Assembly: GCF_036884275.1 (NCBI RefSeq)
Contig: NZ_CP145607.1
Span: 1 to 64,000, forward strand
Origin: Sphingomonas kaistensis
GTDB taxonomy: Bacteria; Pseudomonadota; Alphaproteobacteria; Sphingomonadales; Sphingomonadaceae
Reading direction: 5' to 3'
DNA length: 64,000 nt
This document shows positions 18,526 through 27,980 of this stretch, one piece after another. A model generated the notes under the pieces. It was not told where the DNA came from. It searched no databases and worked only from the letters and a program-made list of their open reading frames with translations. Each line of letters opens with the position of its first letter. Position 1 is the stretch's first letter. The position numbers and the translations under genes were made by a program.

Positions 18526-19130
18526 CCATCGACGAGCTGATGCAAACCGCGCCGGTCATTCCCGTGCTGGTGCTCGACGGCGAGCATGATCCGGTGGCGC
18601 TGGCCGAGACCCTCGTCGAAGCCGGTCTGCCGGTGCTGGAAGTCACGCTGCGCACTCCGCAGGCAATGGAAGCGATCCGGGCGATGGCGCGGGTGCCGGG
18701 TGCGATCGTGGGGGCCGGCACGGTGCTGAACGAACGGCAATTGCGCGAGGTCGAAGGCGCCGGCGCGCGCTTCATTGTCGCGCCGGGTTTGACCGAAAGC
18801 CTGACCCGCGCCGCGATGGCGAGCGATATGGTCTATCTGCCCGGCGTCGCAACTGCGGGCGACATCATGCGCGGGCTCGACCTTGGCCTCACCCGCTTCA
18901 AATTCTTCCCGGCCGAAGCGTCGGGCGGCCTGCCCGCCATTCGCGCGCTGGCGGCGCCGTTCGGGCAGGTGCGTTTCTGCCCGACCGGAGGAATCACCGA
19001 GACCACCGCGCCCGATTATCTCGCCGAATCCGCGGTCGCGTGCATCGGCGGTAGCTGGATGGTGAAAAAGGGCATGAGCCTGGCCGACATCGGCACGGCC
19101 GCGGCCCGGGCCGCGGCGCTACCCCGGTAA
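18522..19130 (+). CDS. eda: KDPG aldolase
   Basis: The 202-residue class I aldolase cleaves 2-keto-3-deoxy-6-phosphogluconate to pyruvate and glyceraldehyde 3-phosphate. The general-base glutamate (E40 in VLEVTLRT) and Schiff-base lysine (K127 in RFKFFPAE) are present. The frame is open far upstream inside glk, but the ATG at 18522 in an ATGA overlap is the start. It is the last gene of the run; its end overlaps the convergent antiporter gene by 12 nt. Confidence 0.95.
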   Translation: MTIDELMQTAPVIPVLVLDGEHDPVALAETLVEAGLPVLEVTLRTPQAMEAIRAMARVPGAIVGAGTVLNERQLREVEGAGARFIVAPGLTESLTRAAMASDMVYLPGVATAGDIMRGLDLGLTRFKFFPAEASGGLPAIRALAAPFGQVRFCPTGGITETTAPDYLAESAVACIGGSWMVKKGMSLADIGTAAARAAALPR

Positions 19131-20378
19131 GGCGCCAAGCTCGCCCCGGGCGCGCGCCTTGCGGCCGTAGACGGCCTCGAACAGGGGCGAGGCCATCAGG
19201 GTCGTCACCACCGCCATCAGCACCATGATCGAAAAGAATTCGGGGCCGATGATGCCTTTTTGCAGGCCGATGTTGAGGATGATCAGCTCCATCAGCCCGC
19301 GCGCGTTCATCAGCGCGCCGATGCCGAGCGCGGTGTCATTGTCCTGACCGGTCAGCCGCGCCGCCGCCCAGCAGGCGCCGAACTTGGCGAAGATCGATGC
19401 GGCCAGCAGCACGGCGGCGACACCCAGCAGCGCGGGATCGGCAAGCAAGTCGAGCTTGGTATTGAGCCCGCTGAAGGTGAAGAACATCGGCAGCAGCAGG
19501 ACCACGGTGATCGGCTCGAGCTTTTGGCGCAGCTCGGCGGCGAGGCGGCCGCGAGGCATGGCGATGCCGAGAAGAAACCCGCCGAACACCGCATGCATCC
19601 CCGCCCAGTCCATCAGAAAGGCCGAACCGAGAAAGGCCATCAGCACGATCGCGAGAAGGCCCTGATCGACGCCTCCGCGCTCGGCCCGCTCACCCAGGGG
19701 GCGCAGCAGGCGTCGGCCGGGTCCCAGCACCAGCACGGCGAAGCCGACGGCACCGGCGATCGCTTTCACCGCGACCCCGCTGTCGCCGCTAAAGGTCGCG
19801 AGCACGATCGCCAGCACGATCCACGCCGCCGCGTCGTCGATCGCGCCGGCCGATAGCGACAGCGAACCGAGCGGCGAGCGTGACAGGCCGCGCTCGTGAA
19901 TGATGCGGGCCAGCATCGGAAAGGCGGTGATGGCGATGCACGCGCCAAGGAAAAGAGTCGCCTGAAAGGTGCCGAGATCGGGCGAAAACAGCTCCATGCT
20001 CATCAGCCACGGTGCCAGCAGCGCGGCGAGCAGGAACGGCACCGCCATCCCCGACAGCGATACCGCGCCGGCGCTTTTGGCGTTGCTGCGAAAGTGCGCG
20101 CGGTCGAAGCCGAGGCCGACCAGGAACATGTAGAGCCCGACGCCGAGCTGCGCGCCGACGAACAGGATGCCGCGTGCCTCGACCGGAAACACCGCCCCCT
20201 GCAGGTCCGGAAGCAGGAGCCCGAACAGCGAGGGACCGAGCACCACCCCAGCGATCATTTCGCCCACCACCTGCGGCTGGCCGAGGAAGCGCCGGCACAG
20301 CCAGCCGACCCCGCGCGCGGCGGCGACGATCAGGCATAACTGCCCGAAAAAGACGATGCTCAGTTCCGCTGGCGACAT
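19119..20378 (-). CDS. CPA2-type cation:proton antiporter
   Basis: The 419-residue membrane protein has about 12 hydrophobic segments and the Na+/H+ exchanger fold: QVVGEMIAGVVLGPSLFG early, AGAIDDAAAWIVLA with the paired aspartates of the ion site, and a C-terminal GALMNARGLMELI. No TrkA-N domain is attached, unlike full KefB/C. It lies between two large operons on the opposite strand, and nothing in the context tells the transported ion. Confidence 0.9.
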   Translation of the reverse strand: MSPAELSIVFFGQLCLIVAAARGVGWLCRRFLGQPQVVGEMIAGVVLGPSLFGLLLPDLQGAVFPVEARGILFVGAQLGVGLYMFLVGLGFDRAHFRSNAKSAGAVSLSGMAVPFLLAALLAPWLMSMELFSPDLGTFQATLFLGACIAITAFPMLARIIHERGLSRSPLGSLSLSAGAIDDAAAWIVLAIVLATFSGDSGVAVKAIAGAVGFAVLVLGPGRRLLRPLGERAERGGVDQGLLAIVLMAFLGSAFLMDWAGMHAVFGGFLLGIAMPRGRLAAELRQKLEPITVVLLLPMFFTFSGLNTKLDLLADPALLGVAAVLLAASIFAKFGACWAAARLTGQDNDTALGIGALMNARGLMELIILNIGLQKGIIGPEFFSIMVLMAVVTTLMASPLFEAVYGRKARARGELGALPG

Positions 20379-20478
20379 GTGGCGGCCCTACCCCCTTGAG
20401 CGGTTGGCCTAGCCGGAGCGACGGAATGTGGAAAGCCGGCCCTTGAGCCCGCCACCGCGCTATGCTGAAAGGCGCTTT

Positions 20479-23400
20479 GTGAACCGCTCCTGGTCGTTCG
20501 CCATCGACCGCGGTGGCACCTTTACCGATGTGATCGCGACCAGCTCGGACGGGCGGCAGCGGGTGGTGAAACTGCTGTCCGAGCGGCCCGACCTGTATAA
20601 AGACGCGGCGCTGGAAGCGATCCGGCAGGTCCTGGCCGAGGAGGGCGGACGCCTTGCCGCGGTGCGGATGGGCACCACGGTTGCGACCAACGCCTTGCTT
20701 GAGCGCAAGGGCGAGCGGACCGCGCTGGTGACCACGCGCGGCTTTGCCGACGTGCTGCGGATCGGGACACAGGCGCGGCCGGAGATCTTCGCGCGGCATA
20801 TCGTGCTGCCCTCGATGCTTTATGCGGCGGTGGCCGAGGTGCCCGAGCGGGTGGCGGCCGACGGCGACGTGCTCCAGCCGCTGGACGAGGACGCGGCGCG
20901 GGCCGCGCTTGAGGCGCTGCGGGCGCAGGGCTTCGACAGCCTGGCCATCGTCCTGATGCACGGCTGGGCCTATCCGGCGCACGAGCGAAGGCTGGCCGAA
21001 CTGGCGCGCGAAATGGGCTTTGCGCAGGTGTCCGCCAGCCACGAAGTCGCCCCGCTGATCAAGTTCGTCAGTCGCGGCGATACCACGGTGGCCGACGCTT
21101 ATCTGTCGCCGGTACTGCGCCGCTATGTCGACCGGGTCGCGGCCGGGCTCGGCGCGGGCGCGGAACTGAGTTTCATGCAGTCGAACGGCGGACTTGCCGC
21201 CGCCACTGCCTTTCGCGGCAAGGACGCGATCCTGTCGGGCCCGGCTGGCGGCGTCGTCGGAATGGTCGCGGCGGGCGCGGCGCATGGCGAGGACCGGCTG
21301 ATCGGCTTCGACATGGGCGGCACGTCGACCGACGTGTCGCATTATGCCGGGCAGCTCGAATTGGCGGAGGAAAGCCTCGTCGCTGGTGTCCGGGTGCGCG
21401 CGCCGATGATGCAGATCCACACGGTGGCGGCGGGCGGCGGGTCGATCTGCCGGTTCGACGGGATGCGCTTCCGGGTCGGGCCGGAAAGTGCCGGGGCGCA
21501 GCCGGGACCGGCCTGCTATCGCGCCGGCGGACCGCTGACGGTAACCGACTGCAATCTCGTGCTCGGGCGGATCGTGCCCGAATTGTTTCCGGCGGTGTTC
21601 GGGCCGGGCGGCGACCAGCCGCTCGACCGTGCCGCTTCGCTGGCCCGGATCGAAGGGGTGCGGCAAGCGGCGGGAGGGTCGCTGTCCGCCGAAGAGGTCG
21701 CCGCCGGTTTTCTCGCCATTGCCAATGAGAACATGGTCGCCGCCATCCGCAAGATCTCGGTCGCGCGCGGGCATGACGTGGCGCGCTACACGCTCGCCTG
21801 CTTCGGCGGGGCGGGCGGGCAGCATGCCTGCGCGGTCGCCGACCGGCTGGGAATGCAGCGGATCCTGATCCACCCGCTGGCCGGGGTGCTGTCGGCGTTC
21901 GGAATCGGGCTGGCCGAACGCAAGGTCATTCGCGAGCGAAGCTGGCGGCAGCCGCTCGGCGTGAGTTTCGACGCTGCGCTGGCCGGGCTGACCGGCGATG
22001 CGCGGCAGGCGCTGGAGGATCAGGGCGTCGCGTCGAATAGCGTGCGGATCGCCGAGCGGGCGCGGTTGCGGCTGGAGGGCAGCGATACCTCACTCGAACT
22101 GCCGCTGGAGGACGCGGACGCGCTGACCGCACGCTTTCACGCCCTGCACCGCCAGCGCTTCGGCTATACCGACGACAGCGCGCCGGTCATCGTCGAGGCG
22201 CTGGTCGCCGAAGCGGTCGGCGGGACCGCCTTGCCGGGCAGCCTTTCCCACCCGGCGGGACACGGCGCGACCGCGACGAAACACGGCGATTGGGATTGCT
22301 ACCAGCGCGCCGAGCTTGCCGATGACCAGCAGATCGCCGGCCCGGCGCTGATCCTCGATGCGGCTTCGACCACGGTGGTTGAGGAAGGCTGGACCGCCGC
22401 GCGGGCGCATGACGGCTCCCTTATCCTGACCCGCACCGCCCCACTCGCCTCCCAGCGCACAGCCGGGCGCGAGGTCGATCCGGTGCGGCTCGAAATCTTC
22501 AACAACCTGTTCATGGCTGTGGCCGAGGAAATGGGCGTCGCGCTGCAGGCGACCGCGACGTCGGTCAACATCAAGGAACGGCTCGATTTTTCCTGCGCCA
22601 TTTTCGACGCCGAGGGCGCGCTCATCGCCAATGCGCCGCATATTCCGGTGCATCTGGGCTCGATGGGCGAAAGCATCCGCACCATCATCGAAGCGCGGGG
22701 CGACGGCCAGGACGGGCGCGGGATCCGGCGCGGCGATGCGTATCTGCTGAACGATCCGTACCGCGGCGGCACTCACCTGCCCGACATCACGGTGATCGTG
22801 CCGGTGTTTTTGGGCGAGGGCGACACGCCGACCGCCTTCGTCGCCGCGCGCGGGCATCATGCCGATGTCGGCGGGATCGCGCCGGGATCGATGCCGCCCG
22901 AAAGCACTTCGATCGGCCAAGAAGGCGTGCTGATCGACAACGAGCTGCTGGTCGACGAAGGGCGGCTGCGCGAGGCGGAGATGGTGGCGCTGCTGACCGG
23001 CGGCGAGTGGCCGGTCCGCCGCCCCGATCGCAACATGGCCGACCTGAAGGCCCAGCTCGCCGCCTGCAGCCGGGGGGTCGACATGCTCCTTGCGATCGCG
23101 CGGGACCATGGGGCGGAGGTGGTCACCGCCTACATGGACCACGTCCTCGCCAATGCCGAGGAAAGCGTGCGGCGGATGCTGGGCAGACTCGCGGACGGCG
23201 CCTTTACCTACCCGATGGACAATGGCGGCGAGGTGACGGTCGCGATCCGCGTCGACCGCGCCGCTCGTTCGGCGGTGTTCGACTTCACCGGCACCAGCCC
23301 GCAGCGCCCCGACAATTTCAACGCGCCCCGTGCCATCGCCCGTGCCGCTTCGCTCTATGTCGTGCGGACGCTGATGGACGAAGACATTCCCTTGAACGAT

Positions 23401-24021
23401 GGCTGCCTGCGCCCGGTCGAACTGATCCTGCCCGAGCATTCGATGCTGACGCCCGCCTATCCGGCCGCAGTGGTGGCGGGCAATGTCGAAACCAGCCAGG
23501 TCGTCACCGACGCCCTGTTCGCCGCGACCGGGCGGCTGGCGCCGAGCCAGGGCACGATGAACAACTTCACCTTCGGCAACGCGCGGCACCAATATTACGA
23601 GACGATCGCCGGCGGATCGGGCGCCGGGCCGGACCATGACGGGACTGACGCGGTGCAGACCCACATGACCAACAGCCGGCTGACCGATCCAGAGATTTTG
23701 GAAACCCGCCTCCCCGTCCGGCTCGACCGCTTCGCCATCCGCCGCGGGTCGGGCGGAAGCGGTGCGCACAAGGGCGGCGACGGGGTGGTGCGTGAAATCA
23801 CCTTCCTCGAGCCAATGCGTGCCAACATCCTCGCCAATCGCCGGCGGATCGCGCCCAAGGGCTTGGCCGGTGGCAGCGACGCCCTGCCCGGCCGCAACTG
23901 GGTCGAGCGGGCGGACGGCACGATCGAGGAACTGACCGCCACCGCCAAGGCCGACATGGCGCCCGGCGACCGCTTCATCATCGAGACGCCGGGCGGCGGC
24001 GGGTTTGGAGAGCCCTTATGA
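20479..24021 (+). CDS. Fused hydantoinase A/B (5-oxoprolinase-type) enzyme
   Basis: The roughly 1,180-residue protein fuses HyuA ([14 protein letters not shown] at the N-terminus; [16 protein letters not shown] for the actin-like ATP site) to HyuB (starting about [15 protein letters not shown]), the layout of ATP-dependent 5-oxoprolinases and N-methylhydantoinases. It is cytoplasmic. The GTG at 20479 has AAAGG upstream and puts the first motif near the N-terminus as in homologues; an ATG at 20428 would add 17 residues. It heads an overlapping four-gene operon with DUF969, DUF979 and DUF2891. I infer 5-oxoproline or a similar lactam as substrate. Confidence 0.9.
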   Translation: MNRSWSFAIDRGGTFTDVIATSSDGRQRVVKLLSERPDLYKDAALEAIRQVLAEEGGRLAAVRMGTTVATNALLERKGERTALVTTRGFADVLRIGTQARPEIFARHIVLPSMLYAAVAEVPERVAADGDVLQPLDEDAARAALEALRAQGFDSLAIVLMHGWAYPAHERRLAELAREMGFAQVSASHEVAPLIKFVSRGDTTVADAYLSPVLRRYVDRVAAGLGAGAELSFMQSNGGLAAATAFRGKDAILSGPAGGVVGMVAAGAAHGEDRLIGFDMGGTSTDVSHYAGQLELAEESLVAGVRVRAPMMQIHTVAAGGGSICRFDGMRFRVGPESAGAQPGPACYRAGGPLTVTDCNLVLGRIVPELFPAVFGPGGDQPLDRAASLARIEGVRQAAGGSLSAEEVAAGFLAIANENMVAAIRKISVARGHDVARYTLACFGGAGGQHACAVADRLGMQRILIHPLAGVLSAFGIGLAERKVIRERSWRQPLGVSFDAALAGLTGDARQALEDQGVASNSVRIAERARLRLEGSDTSLELPLEDADALTARFHALHRQRFGYTDDSAPVIVEALVAEAVGGTALPGSLSHPAGHGATATKHGDWDCYQRAELADDQQIAGPALILDAASTTVVEEGWTAARAHDGSLILTRTAPLASQRTAGREVDPVRLEIFNNLFMAVAEEMGVALQATATSVNIKERLDFSCAIFDAEGALIANAPHIPVHLGSMGESIRTIIEARGDGQDGRGIRRGDAYLLNDPYRGGTHLPDITVIVPVFLGEGDTPTAFVAARGHHADVGGIAPGSMPPESTSIGQEGVLIDNELLVDEGRLREAEMVALLTGGEWPVRRPDRNMADLKAQLAACSRGVDMLLAIARDHGAEVVTAYMDHVLANAEESVRRMLGRLADGAFTYPMDNGGEVTVAIRVDRAARSAVFDFTGTSPQRPDNFNAPRAIARAASLYVVRTLMDEDIPLNDGCLRPVELILPEHSMLTPAYPAAVVAGNVETSQVVTDALFAATGRLAPSQGTMNNFTFGNARHQYYETIAGGSGAGPDHDGTDAVQTHMTNSRLTDPEILETRLPVRLDRFAIRRGSGGSGAHKGGDGVVREITFLEPMRANILANRRRIAPKGLAGGSDALPGRNWVERADGTIEELTATAKADMAPGDRFIIETPGGGGFGEPL

Positions 24022-24689
24022 ATTATTGGCCCCTGCTCGGCATCCTGCTGGTGGTCGCGGGCTTTGCGCTGCGGCTCAACCCGATGCTGGTGGTGACCGT
24101 CGCGGCGCTGGCGACGGGGCTGCTTGCCGGGCTCGACCCGCTGGCGGTGATCGCGACCTTCGGCAAGGCGTTCAACGATAACCGGATCATCGCCATCGTC
24201 TGGATCGTGCTGCCGGTGATCGGCATGCTCGAGCGCTTCGGGTTGCAACAGCGTGCCGCGACGCTGATCCGCTCGATGCGCAAGGCGACCACCGGCAAGC
24301 TCCTGCTCCTCTACCTCGGCTATCGTCAGTTAACCGCCGCGATCGGCCTTCATTCGACCGCCGGCCAGGCGCAGACCGTTCGCCCGCTGGTCGCCCCGAT
24401 GGCGCTCGCGGCGGCCGAAATGGAGCATGGCGAGCTCGACGAGGAAACCGCCGAGACGGTCAAGGAAATGGCGGCGGCGACCGACAATGTCGGACTGTTC
24501 TTCGGCGAGGACATCTTTTTCGCCATCGGCTCGATCGTCCTGATCCAGGCGACGCTCGCGACTTACGGCATCGACCTTGCGCCCTTGCAGCTCGCGGTGT
24601 GGGCGATCCCGACCGCGATCCTCGCTTTCCTGATCCACGGCGCGCGGCTGCTGCTGCTCGACCGGCGATTGAGGAGGTCGGCCAAATGA
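24018..24689 (+). CDS. DUF969 family membrane protein
   Basis: The 223-residue protein has about six hydrophobic segments and the DUF969 pattern (WPLLGILLVVAGF at the N-terminus, HSTAGQAQTVRPLVAPMA in the middle). DUF969 and DUF979 proteins are always paired and have been suggested as a two-part permease for 5-oxoproline because they cluster with pyroglutamyl peptidase and 5-oxoprolinase genes; I state this from memory of the family, without a transport experiment. Here it overlaps the hydantoinase stop and the DUF979 start by 4 nt each. Confidence 0.88.
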   Translation: MNYWPLLGILLVVAGFALRLNPMLVVTVAALATGLLAGLDPLAVIATFGKAFNDNRIIAIVWIVLPVIGMLERFGLQQRAATLIRSMRKATTGKLLLLYLGYRQLTAAIGLHSTAGQAQTVRPLVAPMALAAAEMEHGELDEETAETVKEMAAATDNVGLFFGEDIFFAIGSIVLIQATLATYGIDLAPLQLAVWAIPTAILAFLIHGARLLLLDRRLRRSAK

Positions 24690-25639
24690 TCACGCTCCAT
24701 TGGCTCTATCTCCTGGCAGGCGCGATGTTCGCCGGCTTTGCGATCCTCAGCGCGGGCGATCGCAGCAACGCCAAGCGCTGGGGCAATGCCGCCTTCTGGG
24801 GGCTGATGGCGCTGAGCCTGCTTGGCGGCGACCTGATCGGCGATCTCGGCAACGGCTTCCTGGTGCTCGGGCTGGCGGCGCTGGCCGGGTTCGGCTTGGT
24901 CGGGCGCGGCCAGCCGGCGACCACCAGCGAGGCGGAGCGAGAGGCCTGGTCCGCACGGCTCGGCAACAAGCTGTTCCTGCCCGCGCTGATCATTCCGGCG
25001 ACAGCGCTATTCGGCACCTTGCTCTACAATTATTCGCCACTGGGTCAGTCCGGCCTGTTCGAAGCCAAGCGCGAGACCTACGTGCTGCTCGGCCTCGGTG
25101 TGCTGTTGGCGATCCTCACGATCTTCGTCTGGCTGAAGCCGCCGCCGCTGACCCCGCTGCAGGAAGGCCGGCGGCTGATCGATTCGATCGGCTGGGCCGC
25201 CGTCCTGCCGCAGATGCTGGCGGCCTTGGGCGTGCTGTTCGCGGCGGCCGGCGTCGGCGACATCATCGGCGGGCTGACCCGCTCGGTCATTCCCGATGGC
25301 AGCCTGTTCCTCACCGCCGCGGTGTTCGGGATCGGCATGGCGCTGTTCACCATGGTGATGGGCAATGCCTTTGCCGCTTTCCCGGTGATGACCGCAGCGA
25401 TCGGCGTGCCGCTGCTGATCCAGGATTATGGCGGCGATCCCGCGGTGGTGGGAGCCGTCGGCATGCTGGCGGGTTTCTGCGGAACGCTGATGACCCCGAT
25501 GGCCGCCAACTTCAATCTCGTCCCCGCCGCCTTGCTCGAACTCAAGGACCAATATGGCGTGGTGAAAGCACAGGTCGCGACAGCGCTGCCGCTTCTCGCG
25601 CTCAACATCCTGATCATCTACGTGGCGGCGTTCCGATGA
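24686..25639 (+). CDS. DUF979 family membrane protein
   Basis: The 317-residue protein has about nine or ten hydrophobic segments (HWLYLLAGAMFAGFAIL at the start; MGNAFAAFPVMTAAIGVPLLIQ; AGFCGTLMTPMAANFNLVPAALLE near the C-terminus). The frame runs further upstream, but the ATG at 24686 has a GAGGAGG ribosome site and overlaps the DUF969 stop. It is the partner of DUF969 in the presumed transporter. The AANFNLVPAALLEL block is the usual DUF979 signature. Confidence 0.88.
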   Translation: MITLHWLYLLAGAMFAGFAILSAGDRSNAKRWGNAAFWGLMALSLLGGDLIGDLGNGFLVLGLAALAGFGLVGRGQPATTSEAEREAWSARLGNKLFLPALIIPATALFGTLLYNYSPLGQSGLFEAKRETYVLLGLGVLLAILTIFVWLKPPPLTPLQEGRRLIDSIGWAAVLPQMLAALGVLFAAAGVGDIIGGLTRSVIPDGSLFLTAAVFGIGMALFTMVMGNAFAAFPVMTAAIGVPLLIQDYGGDPAVVGAVGMLAGFCGTLMTPMAANFNLVPAALLELKDQYGVVKAQVATALPLLALNILIIYVAAFR

Positions 25640-26622
25640 GCGGCCTCACCCGCAACATGGCGGCGCGCTTCGCGGGCATCGCGCTCGGTCACGTCACCCA
25701 GGAATATCCGCACAAGCTCGATCATGTGCTGCTCGGCGACGCCGACGCGGTGCCGCCCCGGGTGCTGCATCCGATCTTCTACGGCAGCTTCGACTGGCAC
25801 AGCTGCGTCCACGGCTGGTGGACCCTGCTGACCATCCGCCGGCTGTTCCCCGACCTCTCCGAAGCGGCGCGGATCACCATGCTCGCGGACGAAAGCTTCA
25901 CCGCCGACAAGGTGGCGGCCGAGCTCGCCTATCTCAACCGCCCGCAATCGGCCGGCTTCGAGCGGCCTTATGGCTGGGCCTGGTTGCTGGCACTGCATGG
26001 CGAGGCCGAGCGGCAGGGCGACCACAGCTGGGGCGACCGGCTGCGCCCGCTCGCCCAAGCGTTCGCCGGGCGCTTTGTCGGCTATCTCGACAAGCTGACC
26101 TATCCGATCACGGTCGGGACGCATTTCAACACCGCTTTCGCGCTGACCCTGGCGCACGATTGGGCACGCGAGCATGACCCGGCCCTGCGCGAAGCAATCG
26201 AAGCCTGGACCGAACGCTGTTTCGGGGAGGAGCGGGATTATCGCGGGTGGGAGCCCGGCGGGGACGAGTTCCTGTCCCCTGCCCTCAGCGTCGCCCTGCT
26301 GATGGCGCGAGTGCGGGGGCGCGAGGATTTCGCGCCGTGGTTCGAGGCGTTCCTGCTCGACAATGGCGCGCTGGAGGGTCGCTTCGCGCCCGCCTTCGTG
26401 TCCGACCGCAGCGACGGCAAGACCGCGCATCTCGATGGGCTCAATCTCAGCCGCGCCTGGGCGCTGCGCTCAATCCGCGAGCGCCTTGGCCCCCACCCTG
26501 CCGCGCCGCTGCTGACCCGCCTCGCCGACGCCAATTTCGCCGCGGCGCTGCCGCACCTCAGCGGCGATTATGCCGGGGAGCATTGGCTGGCGACCTTCGC
26601 GCTGCTGGCCACGCTCGCCTGA
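25636..26622 (+). CDS. DUF2891 family protein
   Basis: The 328-residue soluble protein has no signal peptide. GSFDWHSCVHGWWTLLTI near residue 45, rich in His and Trp, and PITVGTHFNTAFAL and EPGGDEFLSPALS further on, are DUF2891 landmarks; the many aromatic helices look like an alpha/alpha-toroid. The function is unknown. Its ATGA coupling to DUF979 means it is co-translated with the hydantoinase/transporter set and may act on the same substrate. Confidence 0.88.
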   Translation: MSGLTRNMAARFAGIALGHVTQEYPHKLDHVLLGDADAVPPRVLHPIFYGSFDWHSCVHGWWTLLTIRRLFPDLSEAARITMLADESFTADKVAAELAYLNRPQSAGFERPYGWAWLLALHGEAERQGDHSWGDRLRPLAQAFAGRFVGYLDKLTYPITVGTHFNTAFALTLAHDWAREHDPALREAIEAWTERCFGEERDYRGWEPGGDEFLSPALSVALLMARVRGREDFAPWFEAFLLDNGALEGRFAPAFVSDRSDGKTAHLDGLNLSRAWALRSIRERLGPHPAAPLLTRLADANFAAALPHLSGDYAGEHWLATFALLATLA

Positions 26623-26738
26623 GCGCAGGCCGTTGGCCGAGCGATACGGCGGTTGGTCGATAACGAGTTCGCTTATGCAACTTTTGCCGCACGGCACGAT
26701 TGAAGGGGCGTAGCTAGCTTGAAGAATGCGTATATCTG

Positions 26739-27980
26739 ATGAGCAAAAGATCGCCGGGCGCTGCCACGGCCCTCGTTCTTTGCGTGCTGTTGCCGATCCT
26801 CGGCGCCTGCTCGGGCGGGGCTGAGGCCGAAGCGCAGAAGGGCGGCAACGCGAAAGGCGCGCGCGGGCCGTCGCAGGTCGGCTTCGTCACCGTGACGACC
26901 ACCGATGTGCCGCTCGTCACCCAGCTCGGCGGGCGCACCGTTGCTTATGAGACGTCGGAAGTCCGGCCACAGGTCAACGGCATCGTTCAGCGCCGCTTGT
27001 TCACCGAAGGCAGCTTCGTTCGTCAGGGCCAGCCGCTCTACCAGATCGACCCCAGCCTTTACCGCGCCGCCGTGAATGAGGCGTCCGCCACCGTGGCCAG
27101 CGCGCGCGCGGCAGCCGATGCGGCGCAGGCGCGGGCCAATCGCTTCCGTCCGCTGGCCCAGATCGAAGCGGTCAGCCAGCAGGAATATACCGATGCCGCC
27201 GCGCAGGCCCGGCAGGCGCGCGCCGCCGTGGCCCAGAATCAGGCGGCGCTCGAGACCGCGCGGATCAACCTGCGCTTCGCTACCATCCGTGCGCCGATCA
27301 GTGGGCGCATCGGCCGTTCGCTGTTCACGCAGGGCGCGCTCGTAAGCGCCAATCAGGTGGAGCCGCTCGCGATCATCCAGCGCACCGATCCCATCTATGT
27401 CGATATCCAGCAATCGAGCGCCGATCTGACCGCGCTGCGCCGCGCGCTGGCGCAAGGCGGGGTGACGCCGGGCAGCACGCAGGTCCGCCTCCTTCTCGAG
27501 GATGGCAGCGATTATGGCTACACCGGCACCGTGCAATTCTCGGAGCTCCAGGTGAACGAGAGCACCGGCACCGTGACCTTGCGCGCCAGCTTCCCCAATC
27601 CGCAGGGCACTTTGCTGCCCGGGCAGTTCGTCCAGACCCGCTTCACCCAGGCCGTGACGCCCAACGCCATACTCGTGCCGCAAAATGCGGTGCAGCGGGA
27701 CATCGGCGGGCAGGCGTATGTGTTCATCGTCGGGCCCAACAACAAGGCGATCCGCCGCGAGGTGAAGGCCGATCGGGCGCAGGGCAACGATTGGGTGATT
27801 ACCGGTGGCATTCGGGCCGGTGACAAGGTCATCACGCAGGGCCTCGCCAACCTGCGTGACGGCGCCGACATCCGACCGGTGCCCGCCAACACCCCGCAAC
27901 GCATCGCGCCACCTCCGGCGGGTCAGGGCGGCGGCCGGGGCAAGGCGGGCGGACAGAGCAAGGGCGGCGGGCCCGCTTAG
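26739..27980 (+). CDS. RND efflux periplasmic adaptor lipoprotein
   Basis: The 413-residue membrane-fusion protein has a lipoprotein signal (lipobox LGAC), a biotinyl-lipoyl/hairpin region (VRPQVNGIVQRRLFTEGSFV; Ala/Gln-rich coiled coil about residues 110-180) and a beta-barrel, as in AcrA/MexA. The C-terminal tail is Gly/Gln-rich. It links the inner-membrane pump to the outer-membrane factor. It is the first gene of a three-gene operon, and the stop shares a base with the pump start (TAGTG). No regulator gene is adjacent. Confidence 0.95.
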   Translation: MSKRSPGAATALVLCVLLPILGACSGGAEAEAQKGGNAKGARGPSQVGFVTVTTTDVPLVTQLGGRTVAYETSEVRPQVNGIVQRRLFTEGSFVRQGQPLYQIDPSLYRAAVNEASATVASARAAADAAQARANRFRPLAQIEAVSQQEYTDAAAQARQARAAVAQNQAALETARINLRFATIRAPISGRIGRSLFTQGALVSANQVEPLAIIQRTDPIYVDIQQSSADLTALRRALAQGGVTPGSTQVRLLLEDGSDYGYTGTVQFSELQVNESTGTVTLRASFPNPQGTLLPGQFVQTRFTQAVTPNAILVPQNAVQRDIGGQAYVFIVGPNNKAIRREVKADRAQGNDWVITGGIRAGDKVITQGLANLRDGADIRPVPANTPQRIAPPPAGQGGGRGKAGGQSKGGGPA

